Shown here: positions 30,106-38,079 of the stretch, piece by piece
How positions within the stretch are numbered: the first letter of the stretch is position 1
Layout: each line of letters starts with the position of its first letter
Assembly: GCA_937910665.1 (NCBI GenBank)
Contig: CALEPR010000109.1
Location: 1 to 49,711, forward strand
DNA: 49,711 nucleotides
Direction: 5' to 3'
DNA from: an uncultured Selenomonadales bacterium
GTDB lineage: Bacteria; Bacillota; Negativicutes; Selenomonadales; Selenomonadaceae
Notes under the pieces: generated by a model
Database searches by the model: none
Seen by the model: only the letters and a program-made list of their open reading frames with translations
What the model was told of the DNA's origin: nothing
Program-made: the position numbers and the translations under genes

Positions 30106-30435
30106 TCAGTAAAGTTTTTTATTTTTTTCATCAAAATTAAGTTCTTCAAATTCCTGTTCGGCAATTTTAAGTTGTTCCAAAGTCTGACGTTTGACTTCTT
30201 CTCTGCAAATAGCGGCTAACTTGTCGTAGTCGATATGCTCAAAAATAAAAGTTTGCCAGCAAAAGTCGTTACTCCATTCTAAAGGCTCACGAATTTTTTC
30301 TTGAATAATGCCGCCGACTTTGATTTTTCTTGCGTCGAGTTTTTCAAGAAATCTTTTTAAATTGGAATTTTTTTCTGTAAGTCGTTTTGCTTTTGCAACT
30401 TTTTCTTCATAAATTTTTAATTCTTCCTGCGTCAT
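30106..30435 (-). CDS. Hypothetical helical protein (109 aa)
   Basis: Starts MTQEELKIYEEKVAK at ATG 30435 behind AAGGAG; the in-frame start seven codons upstream lacks a site. Charged, helical, Lys/Glu-rich, with a coiled-coil tendency in both the first and last 35 residues. No family recognised. It sits between the connector gene and the VapD promoter, a place often taken by small head-completion proteins. Confidence 0.6.
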   Translation of the reverse strand: MTQEELKIYEEKVAKAKRLTEKNSNLKRFLEKLDARKIKVGGIIQEKIREPLEWSNDFCWQTFIFEHIDYDKLAAICREEVKRQTLEQLKIAEQEFEELNFDEKNKKLY

Positions 30436-30449
30436 AAAAATTTCTCCTT

Positions 30450-31169
30450 CTACCAATAACCTTTAACTTGTGCGGAAGTTGGTGGCGGCGATAAAATTTG
30501 CGTTATCTGACTTTGTATCGCTGATAAAATTTGTTGTTCCTGCGTCGCGTCATATTCGTTGTCAATCGAAAGGCGCATTGTCGCATACTCTATCAAAAAG
30601 TCGTCAAAGTCATTCAGGAGCGGCGTTTCGTCTTCAAGCGTCAATTCTTCAAAGTCATCAATCGTCCGCACTGTAAACGCTGTCTCATTCTTCGGAATCG
30701 GAAATAATTTTAAAGTCTTTAAGCCGACGCGATAAAAATATTTTGCACTTTCGCCTTGCAAATTTTTATTTTGCAAATGTTGCAAATTTGTTTCCTGCAA
30801 CTTGTACTCGGCAAATGTTTTTATAATTTGCTTGCCAAAAATTGGCGTGAAGTTGTCAAAAATCAAATCAAGATTGTTAAAAATTTTTGGACTGTTATCA
30901 ACTTCGACGCTTGAAATAATTTTGTCGCCTGCGGTAACTTCAATAATCGACAGCGGCAATTTTTCAAGCTGAATTGTATCTTCGCCGCCTTGCAAAATTC
31001 CTTTAAACTCCGACATTAAAATTTCAGGCTGAACATCTGCAATAGTTCGACGCATAAATCTAAGTCCTGCATTTATCACAAGCAAAATTTCTGCGTCGCT
31101 GTAATTTATGTGTTGCCAATCGTGAATCGCTCCGCGTATGCGTTTTATTGCTGTCTTAATCGGTATCAT
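30450..31169 (-). CDS. Head-tail connector/adaptor protein (239 aa)
   Basis: Begins MIPIKTAIKRIRGAIHDWQHINYSDAEILLVINAGLRFM, the helical N-terminus seen in P22 gp4-like and related adaptor proteins that bind beneath the portal; then a mixed beta part and a C-terminal helix (EFLIEYATMRLSIDNEYD-like) followed by a Pro-rich end. Start ATG 31169 with GAGGTGAAAAA. Position directly after the portal gene supports the call. Confidence 0.7.
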   Translation of the reverse strand: MIPIKTAIKRIRGAIHDWQHINYSDAEILLVINAGLRFMRRTIADVQPEILMSEFKGILQGGEDTIQLEKLPLSIIEVTAGDKIISSVEVDNSPKIFNNLDLIFDNFTPIFGKQIIKTFAEYKLQETNLQHLQNKNLQGESAKYFYRVGLKTLKLFPIPKNETAFTVRTIDDFEELTLEDETPLLNDFDDFLIEYATMRLSIDNEYDATQEQQILSAIQSQITQILSPPPTSAQVKGYW

Positions 31170-31178
31170 TTTTTCACC

Positions 31179-33383
31179 TCACAGCGCAGGACTAATTCCT
31201 GCAAGCAAATTTTCTATAGCAGGTTGAGTTAATGGACTTGAATTATTTTGCGTTGGCTGATTCTGCAACGCTAAAAGTTGGTCAATTTGTTCTTGTGGCA
31301 TTTCCTGTTCAGGACTTTGCATTTGCATTTCAGGCGGTAAATTTTGTAAATCTTGCATTTGCTGAAGTTGTTCAAATTGTTGTTCGGCTACCTGCGGAAA
31401 AGATTGTTGTATCCACATTTGCATTGCGTTATCTGCCATTTCCTGCGGAACTACGCCGCGTTTTGCCAAGACTGCAATTTGCGCCGCAGGTGGTAAGTCT
31501 TTGAAGGAAATTGAGATGTTGGAATTTTGATTTTTAATTTCTTCAAGCTGTAACTTCATTTGCATTTCTTCCTGCGCGGCTTTTGCTTGTGATTCTTGAG
31601 TTTCCTGCAAACGCTTTTTAATTTCGTCTTTCTCAGGAATATCAAGATAATTCAGCATTAAATCGTGTGCAATAGTCGGCGGCAACTGCAACTGCGCTAT
31701 TGCGTCAAGAATTAACCACGCTTTATTTTGCTTGTTCGTGATACTCGATTCAATGTCAGCAACAACAATATCGAAGTCGCCAACTGATAAATCATTCAAA
31801 GTTTTGACAATATTTCCTGCGATTGGGTCTTGTTCAATAACTTGCTGATTGACTGTAATATATTTTTGCTGATTATTTCCTTCGACGCGATAAACTTCCT
31901 CAGCCGTGTAAAATTGTGGAACAATCCCTGCGTGTCCTTGCCTTCCCCACAACAAATACGCCATTTTCTTTTTCGCCGTGCGCTGTGCGTCAAAACAATT
32001 TGCCAAATGCGTGATAGCTTGCTGTTGTTTCAGCTGAATTGCTCTGCCGCTTGCTTGGCTCGGAATATCAACACCCATTAACGCCTCATTTAATCCGCTA
32101 ATCGCAGTTAAATCTGCCGTCGCTTGTGCTTCAGCTTGTGCAAGTCCAACTGGATATTGTCCAATTTGTCGCTCCATAATTTTGCCTTGCGCGATTGTAC
32201 CGGGTCTGACACGCTGAAAATGTCCAGGCACATTACCTTTTCTCTCGAACTCCGCAAATTGTTTTTCAGTCATCGCGTCGTCCTCGATAAAACCGCCGCC
32301 GTTGCCTGTCGTGTTCAGGATATGAAGTTGCTGAATCCTGCGTTTGTTTATTTCGCGCTGTGGTGCTTTCAAGTCGCGCACTATTCCTGCAGGTATTTCA
32401 TCGCCACCTATTCCATAATAAAACAAAGTCATCGGCACTAGCGGAAATTCTCCGTGCTGATAGGGCGAAGGAATATCTTCAAGCAAAACTGTGTCGAAAA
32501 ATACCGCGCACTTTACAACTGTTGCGTCAAAACTTTTTTCTCCGACTACCAAGCCGTTAAAAAACATTTCAGGTAACAATTCTTCCGGCGAAATTTCCTC
32601 ACCGTTCGCCAAAATAATTTTAGTTTGAACTTCTCTGCATTTGTACCAACATTCAACCATTCTGATTTTTTGAAGTTCGCGCTTGTACCATAAAAGTTCT
32701 TGGTCACGCACTGAATTTTCTTCCTCTGCCGAATCATAAATTGCAAATTGTGCGTCAATCTCTGCCGCGTGTTCAGGATAAACGCTTTTCAATTCATCTT
32801 TGTCAGTCCACTTTGCGCGGAAAATATATTTTGCGTCTGAAAAATCTGCCTCGTGACTTTCGGGGTCGGGATAAATGCTGAAAGGATTTTCGCGCTTTAC
32901 AAACGCCTCGCCCTTGCCTGTTTCTTCATCGACTTTGTACCCTACAAACTGCCAACCTAAACCGCAAATAGCCATATCGACAAACGCCGCGCTTTCTTCG
33001 TTGTCGTAGTGACAGCGGTCAAGAATATATTTCGTGACTTCTTTCCGCACTTCTGCAAGTTGTACGTCGTCAGGTGTTCTGCCTAAAAAATTCACATCGT
33101 ACCTGTGCAGTTTTTGATAACCGCTAAGCAAGTTAATTAGCGGCTTGATTCTGTTAATCACAAGCGGAACTCGCCCTGTTTCTGCAAATTTCTTTCTGTC
33201 AGATTCACTCCACTGTTTGCCTTCAACAAAATCAAAATCTTCTCGCGCTTCTATCTGCCATTTATTCCAAAAGTCCACAGCGTCTCTAAACCATTGACGA
33301 TATTTTCCAATTCCGCGCTTGCGATACATTGGGTCGTTCGGCAAAAGCTGAACTGACTTTTCAATCTCAATTTTTAATTCCAA
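31179..33383 (-). CDS. Portal protein, P22-like (734 aa)
   Basis: Residues 20-120 include the YRKRGIGKYRQWFRDAVDFWNKW and KPLINLLSGYQKLHR segments typical of P22-family portals, then the beta-rich wing (GWQFVGYKVDEETGKGEAFVKRENPFSIYPDPES) and helical stem/crown (QREINKRRIQQLHILNTTGNGGGFIEDD). The C-terminal about 130 residues are Gln-rich (QLQQMQDLQNLPPEMQMQ), a barrel-like tail as in P22. Length matches the family (about 700-770). The start codon appears to be TTG (33383) behind AAAGGCGGTGAG; the first ATG is 18 codons in. Confidence 0.88.
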   Translation of the reverse strand: MELKIEIEKSVQLLPNDPMYRKRGIGKYRQWFRDAVDFWNKWQIEAREDFDFVEGKQWSESDRKKFAETGRVPLVINRIKPLINLLSGYQKLHRYDVNFLGRTPDDVQLAEVRKEVTKYILDRCHYDNEESAAFVDMAICGLGWQFVGYKVDEETGKGEAFVKRENPFSIYPDPESHEADFSDAKYIFRAKWTDKDELKSVYPEHAAEIDAQFAIYDSAEEENSVRDQELLWYKRELQKIRMVECWYKCREVQTKIILANGEEISPEELLPEMFFNGLVVGEKSFDATVVKCAVFFDTVLLEDIPSPYQHGEFPLVPMTLFYYGIGGDEIPAGIVRDLKAPQREINKRRIQQLHILNTTGNGGGFIEDDAMTEKQFAEFERKGNVPGHFQRVRPGTIAQGKIMERQIGQYPVGLAQAEAQATADLTAISGLNEALMGVDIPSQASGRAIQLKQQQAITHLANCFDAQRTAKKKMAYLLWGRQGHAGIVPQFYTAEEVYRVEGNNQQKYITVNQQVIEQDPIAGNIVKTLNDLSVGDFDIVVADIESSITNKQNKAWLILDAIAQLQLPPTIAHDLMLNYLDIPEKDEIKKRLQETQESQAKAAQEEMQMKLQLEEIKNQNSNISISFKDLPPAAQIAVLAKRGVVPQEMADNAMQMWIQQSFPQVAEQQFEQLQQMQDLQNLPPEMQMQSPEQEMPQEQIDQLLALQNQPTQNNSSPLTQPAIENLLAGISPAL

Positions 33384-33408
33384 AATCTCACCGCCTTTAA
33401 ATTAAAAT

Positions 33409-33426
33409 AGCACTCCGAAAAGTGCT
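33409..33426 (-). terminator. Terminator after the Panacea cassette
   Basis: AGCACT-CCGAAA-AGTGCT hairpin, identical over 18 bases to the one after vapD. The T tract is broken (TATTTTAATTT), so it may be leaky. It overlaps the stop codon of the toxin-like gene. Confidence 0.7.
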
Positions 33427-33877
33427 AAGTATGTTTCTTGTTTGAAATTGCGAACTCGTGATTAGCGTCGTACCAAACTACTTGAAATTCCGCTCCGTCG
33501 CGAAATCCTATAATCCTAACTCTATTATTCAACGCGAAAGAAAAAATTGAATCTGTCCTGTCTTCAAAATGCTTTTTCTTTATCCTTTCAATCGCACTTT
33601 CCGACAAGGAATCCTCTGACAAATAATGATGCTTTGATTTATTTTCGTCGTGAGTGTGTTCGTGCAATTCTCTCCAACGCAATTTTGAATACTCAAGCAT
33701 TTTGTCTATAAAATTTTTAAAATCAAAATCTTTTCGACTGGTATCAAATGCAAATTTTCCGTCCCTGTCAATGTCTCTGAAAGTCCAAACTATGAATTCG
33801 TTTTCAGAAGAAGGCGAAAAATTATTTGAAGAGGTGCGTGGCTTTTGAGATTTTTTAACTGAAGTTCTCTTAGCCAT
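33425..33877 (-). CDS. Putative toxin partner of the Panacea antitoxin (150 aa)
   Basis: After a basic, low-complexity N-terminus (KRTSVKKSQKPRTS) there is a compact domain: FIVWTFRDID...FAFDTSRKDFDFKNFIDKMLEYSKLRWRELHEHTHDENKSKHHYL and ending SIFSFALNNRVRIIGFR...QVVWYDANHEFAIS. I have the impression of a family paired with DUF4065 antitoxins, but no catalytic motif can be named. It overlaps the upstream antitoxin gene by 8 bases and ends at the cassette terminator. Toxin function is inferred from context. Confidence 0.6.
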   Translation of the reverse strand: MAKRTSVKKSQKPRTSSNNFSPSSENEFIVWTFRDIDRDGKFAFDTSRKDFDFKNFIDKMLEYSKLRWRELHEHTHDENKSKHHYLSEDSLSESAIERIKKKHFEDRTDSIFSFALNNRVRIIGFRDGAEFQVVWYDANHEFAISNKKHT

Positions 33878-34313
33878 AAATTTGCGCTCCGTAAAACTCG
33901 CCCATACTTTCCAAAGTAATTACTTCGTGTCCTTCTGCTTCTTTGTCTAAACCGTGACGCGCATTTATCCAAGGCGATTCTTCGTGCGTAAGTTCGCGAA
34001 GATAATAAGGCTCAAGTTCTCCATAATCTTCCAAAACTCTGTCAACCGATTCAATTTCATCGTCGTTCAACTTTTTCGCGTCACCTTTCGGCAAGTCTTT
34101 TGATTCAATCATAAACTTGCCTTGATGTGCGAAAAACAATTCAGGACACACAGGTCCATTTCTCCACGCTTGAAAATCTTCTTCAATCAGTCTGCGTTCT
34201 GTCCAAGTAAAGTGCCACGCTTGCGAATAGTAACACAACTTTTGCAATTTCCAAGTACTCATTCTGCCTTGCTTTTCCAAAATGTACTTGGCTACGTCAA
34301 ACACCGACACCAT
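33870..34313 (-). CDS. Panacea-domain antitoxin (DUF4065, SocA/GepA-like, 147 aa)
   Basis: MVSVFDVAKYILEKQGRMSTWKLQKLCYYSQAWHFTWT and FQAWRNGPVCPELFF are the signature of DUF4065/Panacea: helices forming a promiscuous antitoxin domain that neutralises many unrelated toxins. ATG 34313 is chosen (GGTGGTGATAAAA before it); GTG 34325 is the alternative. Antitoxin-first order, overlap with the next gene, and its own promoter 34334-34362 indicate a two-gene toxin-antitoxin unit placed between terminase and portal. Confidence 0.88.
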   Translation of the reverse strand: MVSVFDVAKYILEKQGRMSTWKLQKLCYYSQAWHFTWTERRLIEEDFQAWRNGPVCPELFFAHQGKFMIESKDLPKGDAKKLNDDEIESVDRVLEDYGELEPYYLRELTHEESPWINARHGLDKEAEGHEVITLESMGEFYGAQIYG

Positions 34314-34333
34314 TTTTATCACCACCCGACAGA

Positions 34334-34362
34334 ATTTTATTTTACATTCCTGTTGTTGTCAA
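34334..34362 (-). promoter_or_regulatory. Promoter of the Panacea toxin-antitoxin cassette
   Basis: Minus strand: -35 TTGACA (34357-34362), 17-base spacer, -10 TAAAAT (34334-34339), about 20 bases before the antitoxin start. It begins right after the terL stop codon. Confidence 0.85.
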
Positions 34363-34371
34363 TGAGGTTTT

Positions 34372-35760
34372 TTAGATACTCCAGTTAGTCGTTTTTTCTT
34401 CGCGCCTGTAACGGTCTTGAACTACAGGCTTAATTTTTGTCGGTGCAAATGGTCTGCTTAACAAAGCATAAGCTAATGCGTCTGTGATATGGTCTTCGCC
34501 CTGCGTGTCATAAGTTTCGGCGTTGTGTTTGTCAAAGCCCAGCATTGGAATTGTTCTGATTGAGTGGAAACAGTTTGCGAAAAAATACAGCGCAGGTTTA
34601 TAACTGCCGTCTTTCATTTCGTTTCCTATCAATCTTTCCTTAATCGCGTTCGCTCCTTCGATTCTGCCTTTTGAACTCTTGCCGAAAGTAACAAGTTTAG
34701 CCGCATAAAGTTCATTGTTAATAGTCTCAGCAATAGTTTCACCTGTTACGCCATTCCTCGCCCAACAAGCATTATCCAAAACGCCGTAAGAAATATTTTC
34801 TTCAGGCTTTTCAAGCTGTGCAATTCTTTTGCCAAGTTGCGCCGCTGTTTCTCCTGTGCCTACATTCGGCTTTCCACCCCAGCCGTAAAGTTCGCGGTAA
34901 CAAAAAATATTTCCGTCATAATCCACTGCAAACCACAACACAGCGTAAGGTTTTGCCATTCCCCAGTCACAACTTCTAAATTTCGTCCAACCGCGAGGAA
35001 TTTCAAAAGGTTTCACGACGTGCAAATCTGTTCGCCATTCCTTAAAAAATTGTCCTGCCGAAAGTCCCCATTCGCCTAAACCTTCAACTTTGTAGCGTTC
35101 AGGGTCTAACTCTTGCATTTTTTGATAATATTTTCTGTCCGCGTCCGATAACCATTCATTGCATTTGTAGTTTGTAGTTATCGCGAAAATATCTTCATCT
35201 TTCACATCAAAAAATTTTGACTTCAAGTAAGAATTAACGTCCCACGGATTGAAAGTCAAAGTGAACTGCACAAAATAATCTTCAGGCATTTTTCCGCGCA
35301 ATGTTCCTTCAATGATTTTAAAATCATCTTCCGTTGTCTGAAAGGATTCCTCAAGCCACGCCCAACACAAATAACCTTTTTCTACAGTGATTGAAGTTAT
35401 GCTCATCGGGTCGTTTAATCCTCGAAACAAAATTTTCTGTCCTGTCGGCAAGTATTCAAGTTCAAGCGGCGAAGTCTTTGCTTTCCAAAACGCCGAAACT
35501 CCAAGTCTGTGAATCGCCCATTTCAACATAGCAAAACAACTGTCGCGAAGTCCCGAGTAAACTTTTCTAACCACCAAAACATTGGCTAAAGGATACTCCA
35601 TCATCTTTGCGATAATCCACAACGCTGTTGTTGAACTTTTCTTTGACGCTCGTGAACCTTTCACAACTCGGTATCTTTTTTTGCAACGCCAAAATTCGCC
35701 GTAACCTTTGCCGACAACTTCAGGCAAATATGCTGTGACATTTTCAGTCTTCAAGGTCAT
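34372..35760 (-). CDS. terL: Terminase large subunit (462 aa)
   Basis: ATPase part: KGSRASKKS (residues 35-42 core GSRASKKS) is the variant Walker A of PBSX-type terminases, followed by VLVVRKVYSGLRDS and Walker B CWAWLEES. Nuclease part: FRSCDWGMAKPYAVLWF with the first acidic residue, VLDNACWAR, and HITDALAYALLSRP with the last. All parts of a packaging motor are present. ATG 35760 behind GGTGGTGAAA is chosen; it overlaps the small-subunit gene by 17 bases. Confidence 0.92.
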   Translation of the reverse strand: MTLKTENVTAYLPEVVGKGYGEFWRCKKRYRVVKGSRASKKSSTTALWIIAKMMEYPLANVLVVRKVYSGLRDSCFAMLKWAIHRLGVSAFWKAKTSPLELEYLPTGQKILFRGLNDPMSITSITVEKGYLCWAWLEESFQTTEDDFKIIEGTLRGKMPEDYFVQFTLTFNPWDVNSYLKSKFFDVKDEDIFAITTNYKCNEWLSDADRKYYQKMQELDPERYKVEGLGEWGLSAGQFFKEWRTDLHVVKPFEIPRGWTKFRSCDWGMAKPYAVLWFAVDYDGNIFCYRELYGWGGKPNVGTGETAAQLGKRIAQLEKPEENISYGVLDNACWARNGVTGETIAETINNELYAAKLVTFGKSSKGRIEGANAIKERLIGNEMKDGSYKPALYFFANCFHSIRTIPMLGFDKHNAETYDTQGEDHITDALAYALLSRPFAPTKIKPVVQDRYRREEKTTNWSI

Positions 35761-36310
35761 TTTCACCACCGATAACAACAGGCAGGTTAGATTTTTTTTC
35801 GCCTTCGCCAAAACCAAAAATCTTTGCAAGTTCTTTCAACGCCGACATTTTATCTGCAAGTTTTATTGTCACGTCGCCTTTTATCATTTTGACTTCCTCA
35901 ATCACCGAAGTGTCAACAGAATCACTTTCGACTAAATCAACAAAATTTACAGTTTTTGTTATCGTGTCGCCTTTTTTGTTGATAACAATTTCTTCATCGC
36001 GTCTGCCGAACTTCACATAATCGCCAATATCAGCTCCGACTATTTTTAAAAGTTGCTGAACGTAGTCGTTAAATTCAAAATTAAATTCTTGACGCATTTC
36101 AGTCTGAATTTTTTTAATTTCTGCCTGAATCTTATCATTTTTTAACAATCTGTATCCGAAAACACCTGCAGAATTTTTTTTACCGCCATAAGCCTTTAAG
36201 TAAGATTGAGTAGCGTTGAAAGATTGGCAATAAAAAATGCAGAACAACTTTTGCTTTTCGGTAAGTTCTGCAGAATTATTATTTTTATCAGCTAACTTTT
36301 TTTCATTCAA
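35744..36310 (-). CDS. terS: Terminase small subunit (188 aa)
   Basis: LTEKQKLFCIFYCQSFNATQSYLKAYGGKKNSAGVFGYRLL is the HTH-type N-terminal DNA-binding segment of Terminase_2 small subunits; the C-terminal half is acidic and includes GDYVKFGRRDEE and DKMSALKELAKIFG, as usual in the family. Start probably TTG 36310 with AGGTGGTG before it; GTG at 36319 is in frame too. Lies directly before terL. Confidence 0.87.
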   Translation of the reverse strand: MNEKKLADKNNNSAELTEKQKLFCIFYCQSFNATQSYLKAYGGKKNSAGVFGYRLLKNDKIQAEIKKIQTEMRQEFNFEFNDYVQQLLKIVGADIGDYVKFGRRDEEIVINKKGDTITKTVNFVDLVESDSVDTSVIEEVKMIKGDVTIKLADKMSALKELAKIFGFGEGEKKSNLPVVIGGENDLED

Positions 36311-36339
36311 AATCACCACCTGCCTAAATTTTGTGTTTT

Positions 36340-37137
36340 CTAAAATCTGTGTCTAAGTCGCGGAGGTTGAAAACTTTTAAAACGCTGAACACCTAAATTT
36401 GCTTGCATTTGTCCTGAAAGTGGTGAACGATTCATTCTGTCGCCAAATTCTGTCAAGTATTTTTCCGGGTCTGACCAAAAAGTCGAACTTCTTTCAATAT
36501 TTCTTTCAGTCAAATTTGGTTTCGGCGTTAATGAATCACGAAAACTTTGCGTGTAGTCGAATTTTCCCCTGTTTAAATCTTTTAAGACACTTTCAGCTCT
36601 TTCAGCAGGTTTCAAACTGTCAAGCCACAAAAATTTTTTAATCATTTTTGCAAGTTCGTTAATATTTTTAAATGCGCCGACTGTAGAACCTGCTATCGGA
36701 TAAAGACTGAAAGATTTTTGCTTGAAAGTTGCAACGCCTTCAGAAACTTCAAAACTTCCTTGCAAAGTCGTCAAACCGTCCTGAACTGCGTCTACCAATT
36801 TTTTGTCTGTCGCTTCATCTGCAGAATATTTCGGAACGCCGCCGGAAAAATCATCAAGAAAATTAACTTGAACTCCTGCAGTTTCCATTTCTTCGCCGAA
36901 CTTCATTATTTCTTCCGTGCTGTCGAAAGTTCCTGAAATTGAATTTGCGTTCAAATAATTTTGACTAACGACAAATTGATAGCCTGCAAATTTACTGTCA
37001 ACAATTTTTCTTTCAAGTTTGTAAGTTCCTGAAAGTTTTGTTGGAATAATCGGCGGTTCTTCAGGGTCTGAAGGTTGAATAACGACAGTCATCAATTCAG
37101 TAACCAATCCTGCGTTTACTGCTTGTTCTGAAGTCAT
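36340..37137 (-). CDS. Hypothetical protein with a domain shared with the next gene (265 aa)
   Basis: Opens MTSEQAVNAGLVTEL, very like AVNAGLID in the 84-residue neighbour. Residues about 115-165 (KLVDAVQDGLTTLQGSFEVSEGVATFKQKSFSLYP) repeat the neighbour's core again. The C-terminal 70 residues are basic (RNIERSSTFW, PPRLRHRF) and may bind nucleic acid. No named family. ATG 37137 overlaps the neighbour's stop by 4 bases. Upstream of terS, so a packaging or scaffold role is possible but unproven. Confidence 0.65.
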   Translation of the reverse strand: MTSEQAVNAGLVTELMTVVIQPSDPEEPPIIPTKLSGTYKLERKIVDSKFAGYQFVVSQNYLNANSISGTFDSTEEIMKFGEEMETAGVQVNFLDDFSGGVPKYSADEATDKKLVDAVQDGLTTLQGSFEVSEGVATFKQKSFSLYPIAGSTVGAFKNINELAKMIKKFLWLDSLKPAERAESVLKDLNRGKFDYTQSFRDSLTPKPNLTERNIERSSTFWSDPEKYLTEFGDRMNRSPLSGQMQANLGVQRFKSFQPPRLRHRF

Positions 37138-37388
37138 AAAATTTCGTCCTCATCATCTGGATAAAACAGCATACAAAAGGCGACAAGTTCAGAATCATCT
37201 TTAAATTTTCCACTTCTCAAGTTGCCGTTTTTGTCAGTGAAGGTAAAAGTGCGTTGGTCGAAAATCAATTCGCCTTTGTTAATTTCGACGTGACACTCAA
37301 GCCGCGTTTCGCCTTTTTTAACAGAGTCGATAAGTCCTGCGTTTACAGCGTCCGTCGCTGAAAATTTTTCAATTTGTGTCTGAATCAT
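37134..37388 (-). CDS. Hypothetical protein, paralogue of the neighbour's core (84 aa)
   Basis: DAVNAGLIDSVKKGETRLECHVEINKGELIFDQRTFTF aligns by eye with the middle of the 265-residue protein: 'L(V/I)D(A/S)V-x-x-G-x-T-x-L-x...G-x-x-x-F-x-Q-(R/K)-(T/S)-F'. The rest is acidic (FYPDDEDEIL). ATG 37388 has AAGGAG about 10 bases upstream. It begins right after a strong terminator, so it may have its own promoter or depend on read-through. Confidence 0.6.
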   Translation of the reverse strand: MIQTQIEKFSATDAVNAGLIDSVKKGETRLECHVEINKGELIFDQRTFTFTDKNGNLRSGKFKDDSELVAFCMLFYPDDEDEIL

Positions 37389-37405
37389 TTTAAATTTCTC
37401 CTTCC

Positions 37406-37431
37406 AAAAAAAAAACGCTCTGTAGTGAGCG
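37406..37431 (-). terminator. Terminator upstream of the 84-aa gene
   Basis: CGCTC (37416-37420), 6-base loop, GAGCG (37427-37431), then ten T in the minus-strand direction. Strong rho-independent form. Confidence 0.85.
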
Positions 37432-37512
37432 AAAAGAAAATGTTTGACGCTGATATTTTACCACGCCTAAAATTTTTTTCTGCCCGTCATAAGGAAAAAA
37501 TTTTTGCGAAAT

Positions 37513-37533
37513 AAAAAAACGCCTTGATTGGCG
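37513..37533 (-). terminator. Terminator after the holin-like gene
   Basis: CGCC-TTGATT-GGCG (37520-37533) with seven T after it on the minus strand. Followed by a second terminator 80 bases on, so the holin-like gene is monocistronic. Confidence 0.65.
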
Positions 37534-37561
37534 GTAATTTTTTTTGTTGCTGGAGCTGATT

Positions 37562-37936
37562 TTAGCTTTTAGTTAAAGCACTGATAACCATAGCGGCAAT
37601 TCCGATACCTGCGGCGATAATTCCACCTACAGCCGTTACGGCTAAAATTTGAATATGACTTGACATAGAATCAATTTTAGATTCAATCTTTGAAACTTTA
37701 GCGTCGGTAGCTTGATAAATTTCCTTGATAGAATTTCTAAGCTCCGCAATTTCGGCGTGGCGTTGATTGTCGCGGTCGCGCATTTCTGCGTCACGTTTGT
37801 CGTTGCTATCTTTCATCGACTGCATAAACATTTCAAACTTAGTTTCAAGATTGGAGATTCTAGCGTCCTGAATTGCGCTGTGTCTTTGCAGGTCGTTGAA
37901 AAAATCTTGATTGTTGGAAGTGTTTTGCGTTGCCAA
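37562..37936 (-). CDS. Holin- or XhlA-like coiled-coil membrane protein (124 aa)
   Basis: Residues about 10-90 form an uninterrupted charged coiled coil (ETKFEMFMQSMKDS, RDRDNQRHAEIAELRN); then one hydrophobic helix ILAVTAVGGIIAAGIGIAAMVISA and a short basic tail. This is the layout of haemolysin XhlA-like and some holin-associated proteins. ATG 37945 touches the AGGAG, so TTG 37936 (7-base spacer) is the more likely start. Own promoter and terminators on both sides, so probably separately timed lysis protein or a moron. Confidence 0.6.
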   Translation of the reverse strand: MATQNTSNNQDFFNDLQRHSAIQDARISNLETKFEMFMQSMKDSNDKRDAEMRDRDNQRHAEIAELRNSIKEIYQATDAKVSKIESKIDSMSSHIQILAVTAVGGIIAAGIGIAAMVISALTKS

Positions 37937-38009
37937 TTTAATCATCTCCTACAGGGTGATTCTGAATAAATTCATCTGCGACGGATTCTCTCTCTAAAAT
38001 TTTTCTTTC

Positions 38010-38037
38010 ATTATATCAGACAGATGTATTTTTGCAA
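38010..38037 (-). promoter_or_regulatory. Promoter of the holin-like gene
   Basis: Minus strand: TTGCAA (38032-38037), 16 bases, TATAAT (38010-38015). Perfect -10; about 75 bases before the gene start. Confidence 0.7.
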
Positions 38038-38079
38038 GAAAATCGCGTCACAATGCGATAAAACTTTTGCTATTTTTAT

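Noticed and set aside
38043..38060. ATCGC...GCGAT hairpin after the regulator gene
   Set aside because: Five pairs with an 8-base loop and a short broken T run; too weak to call a terminator.
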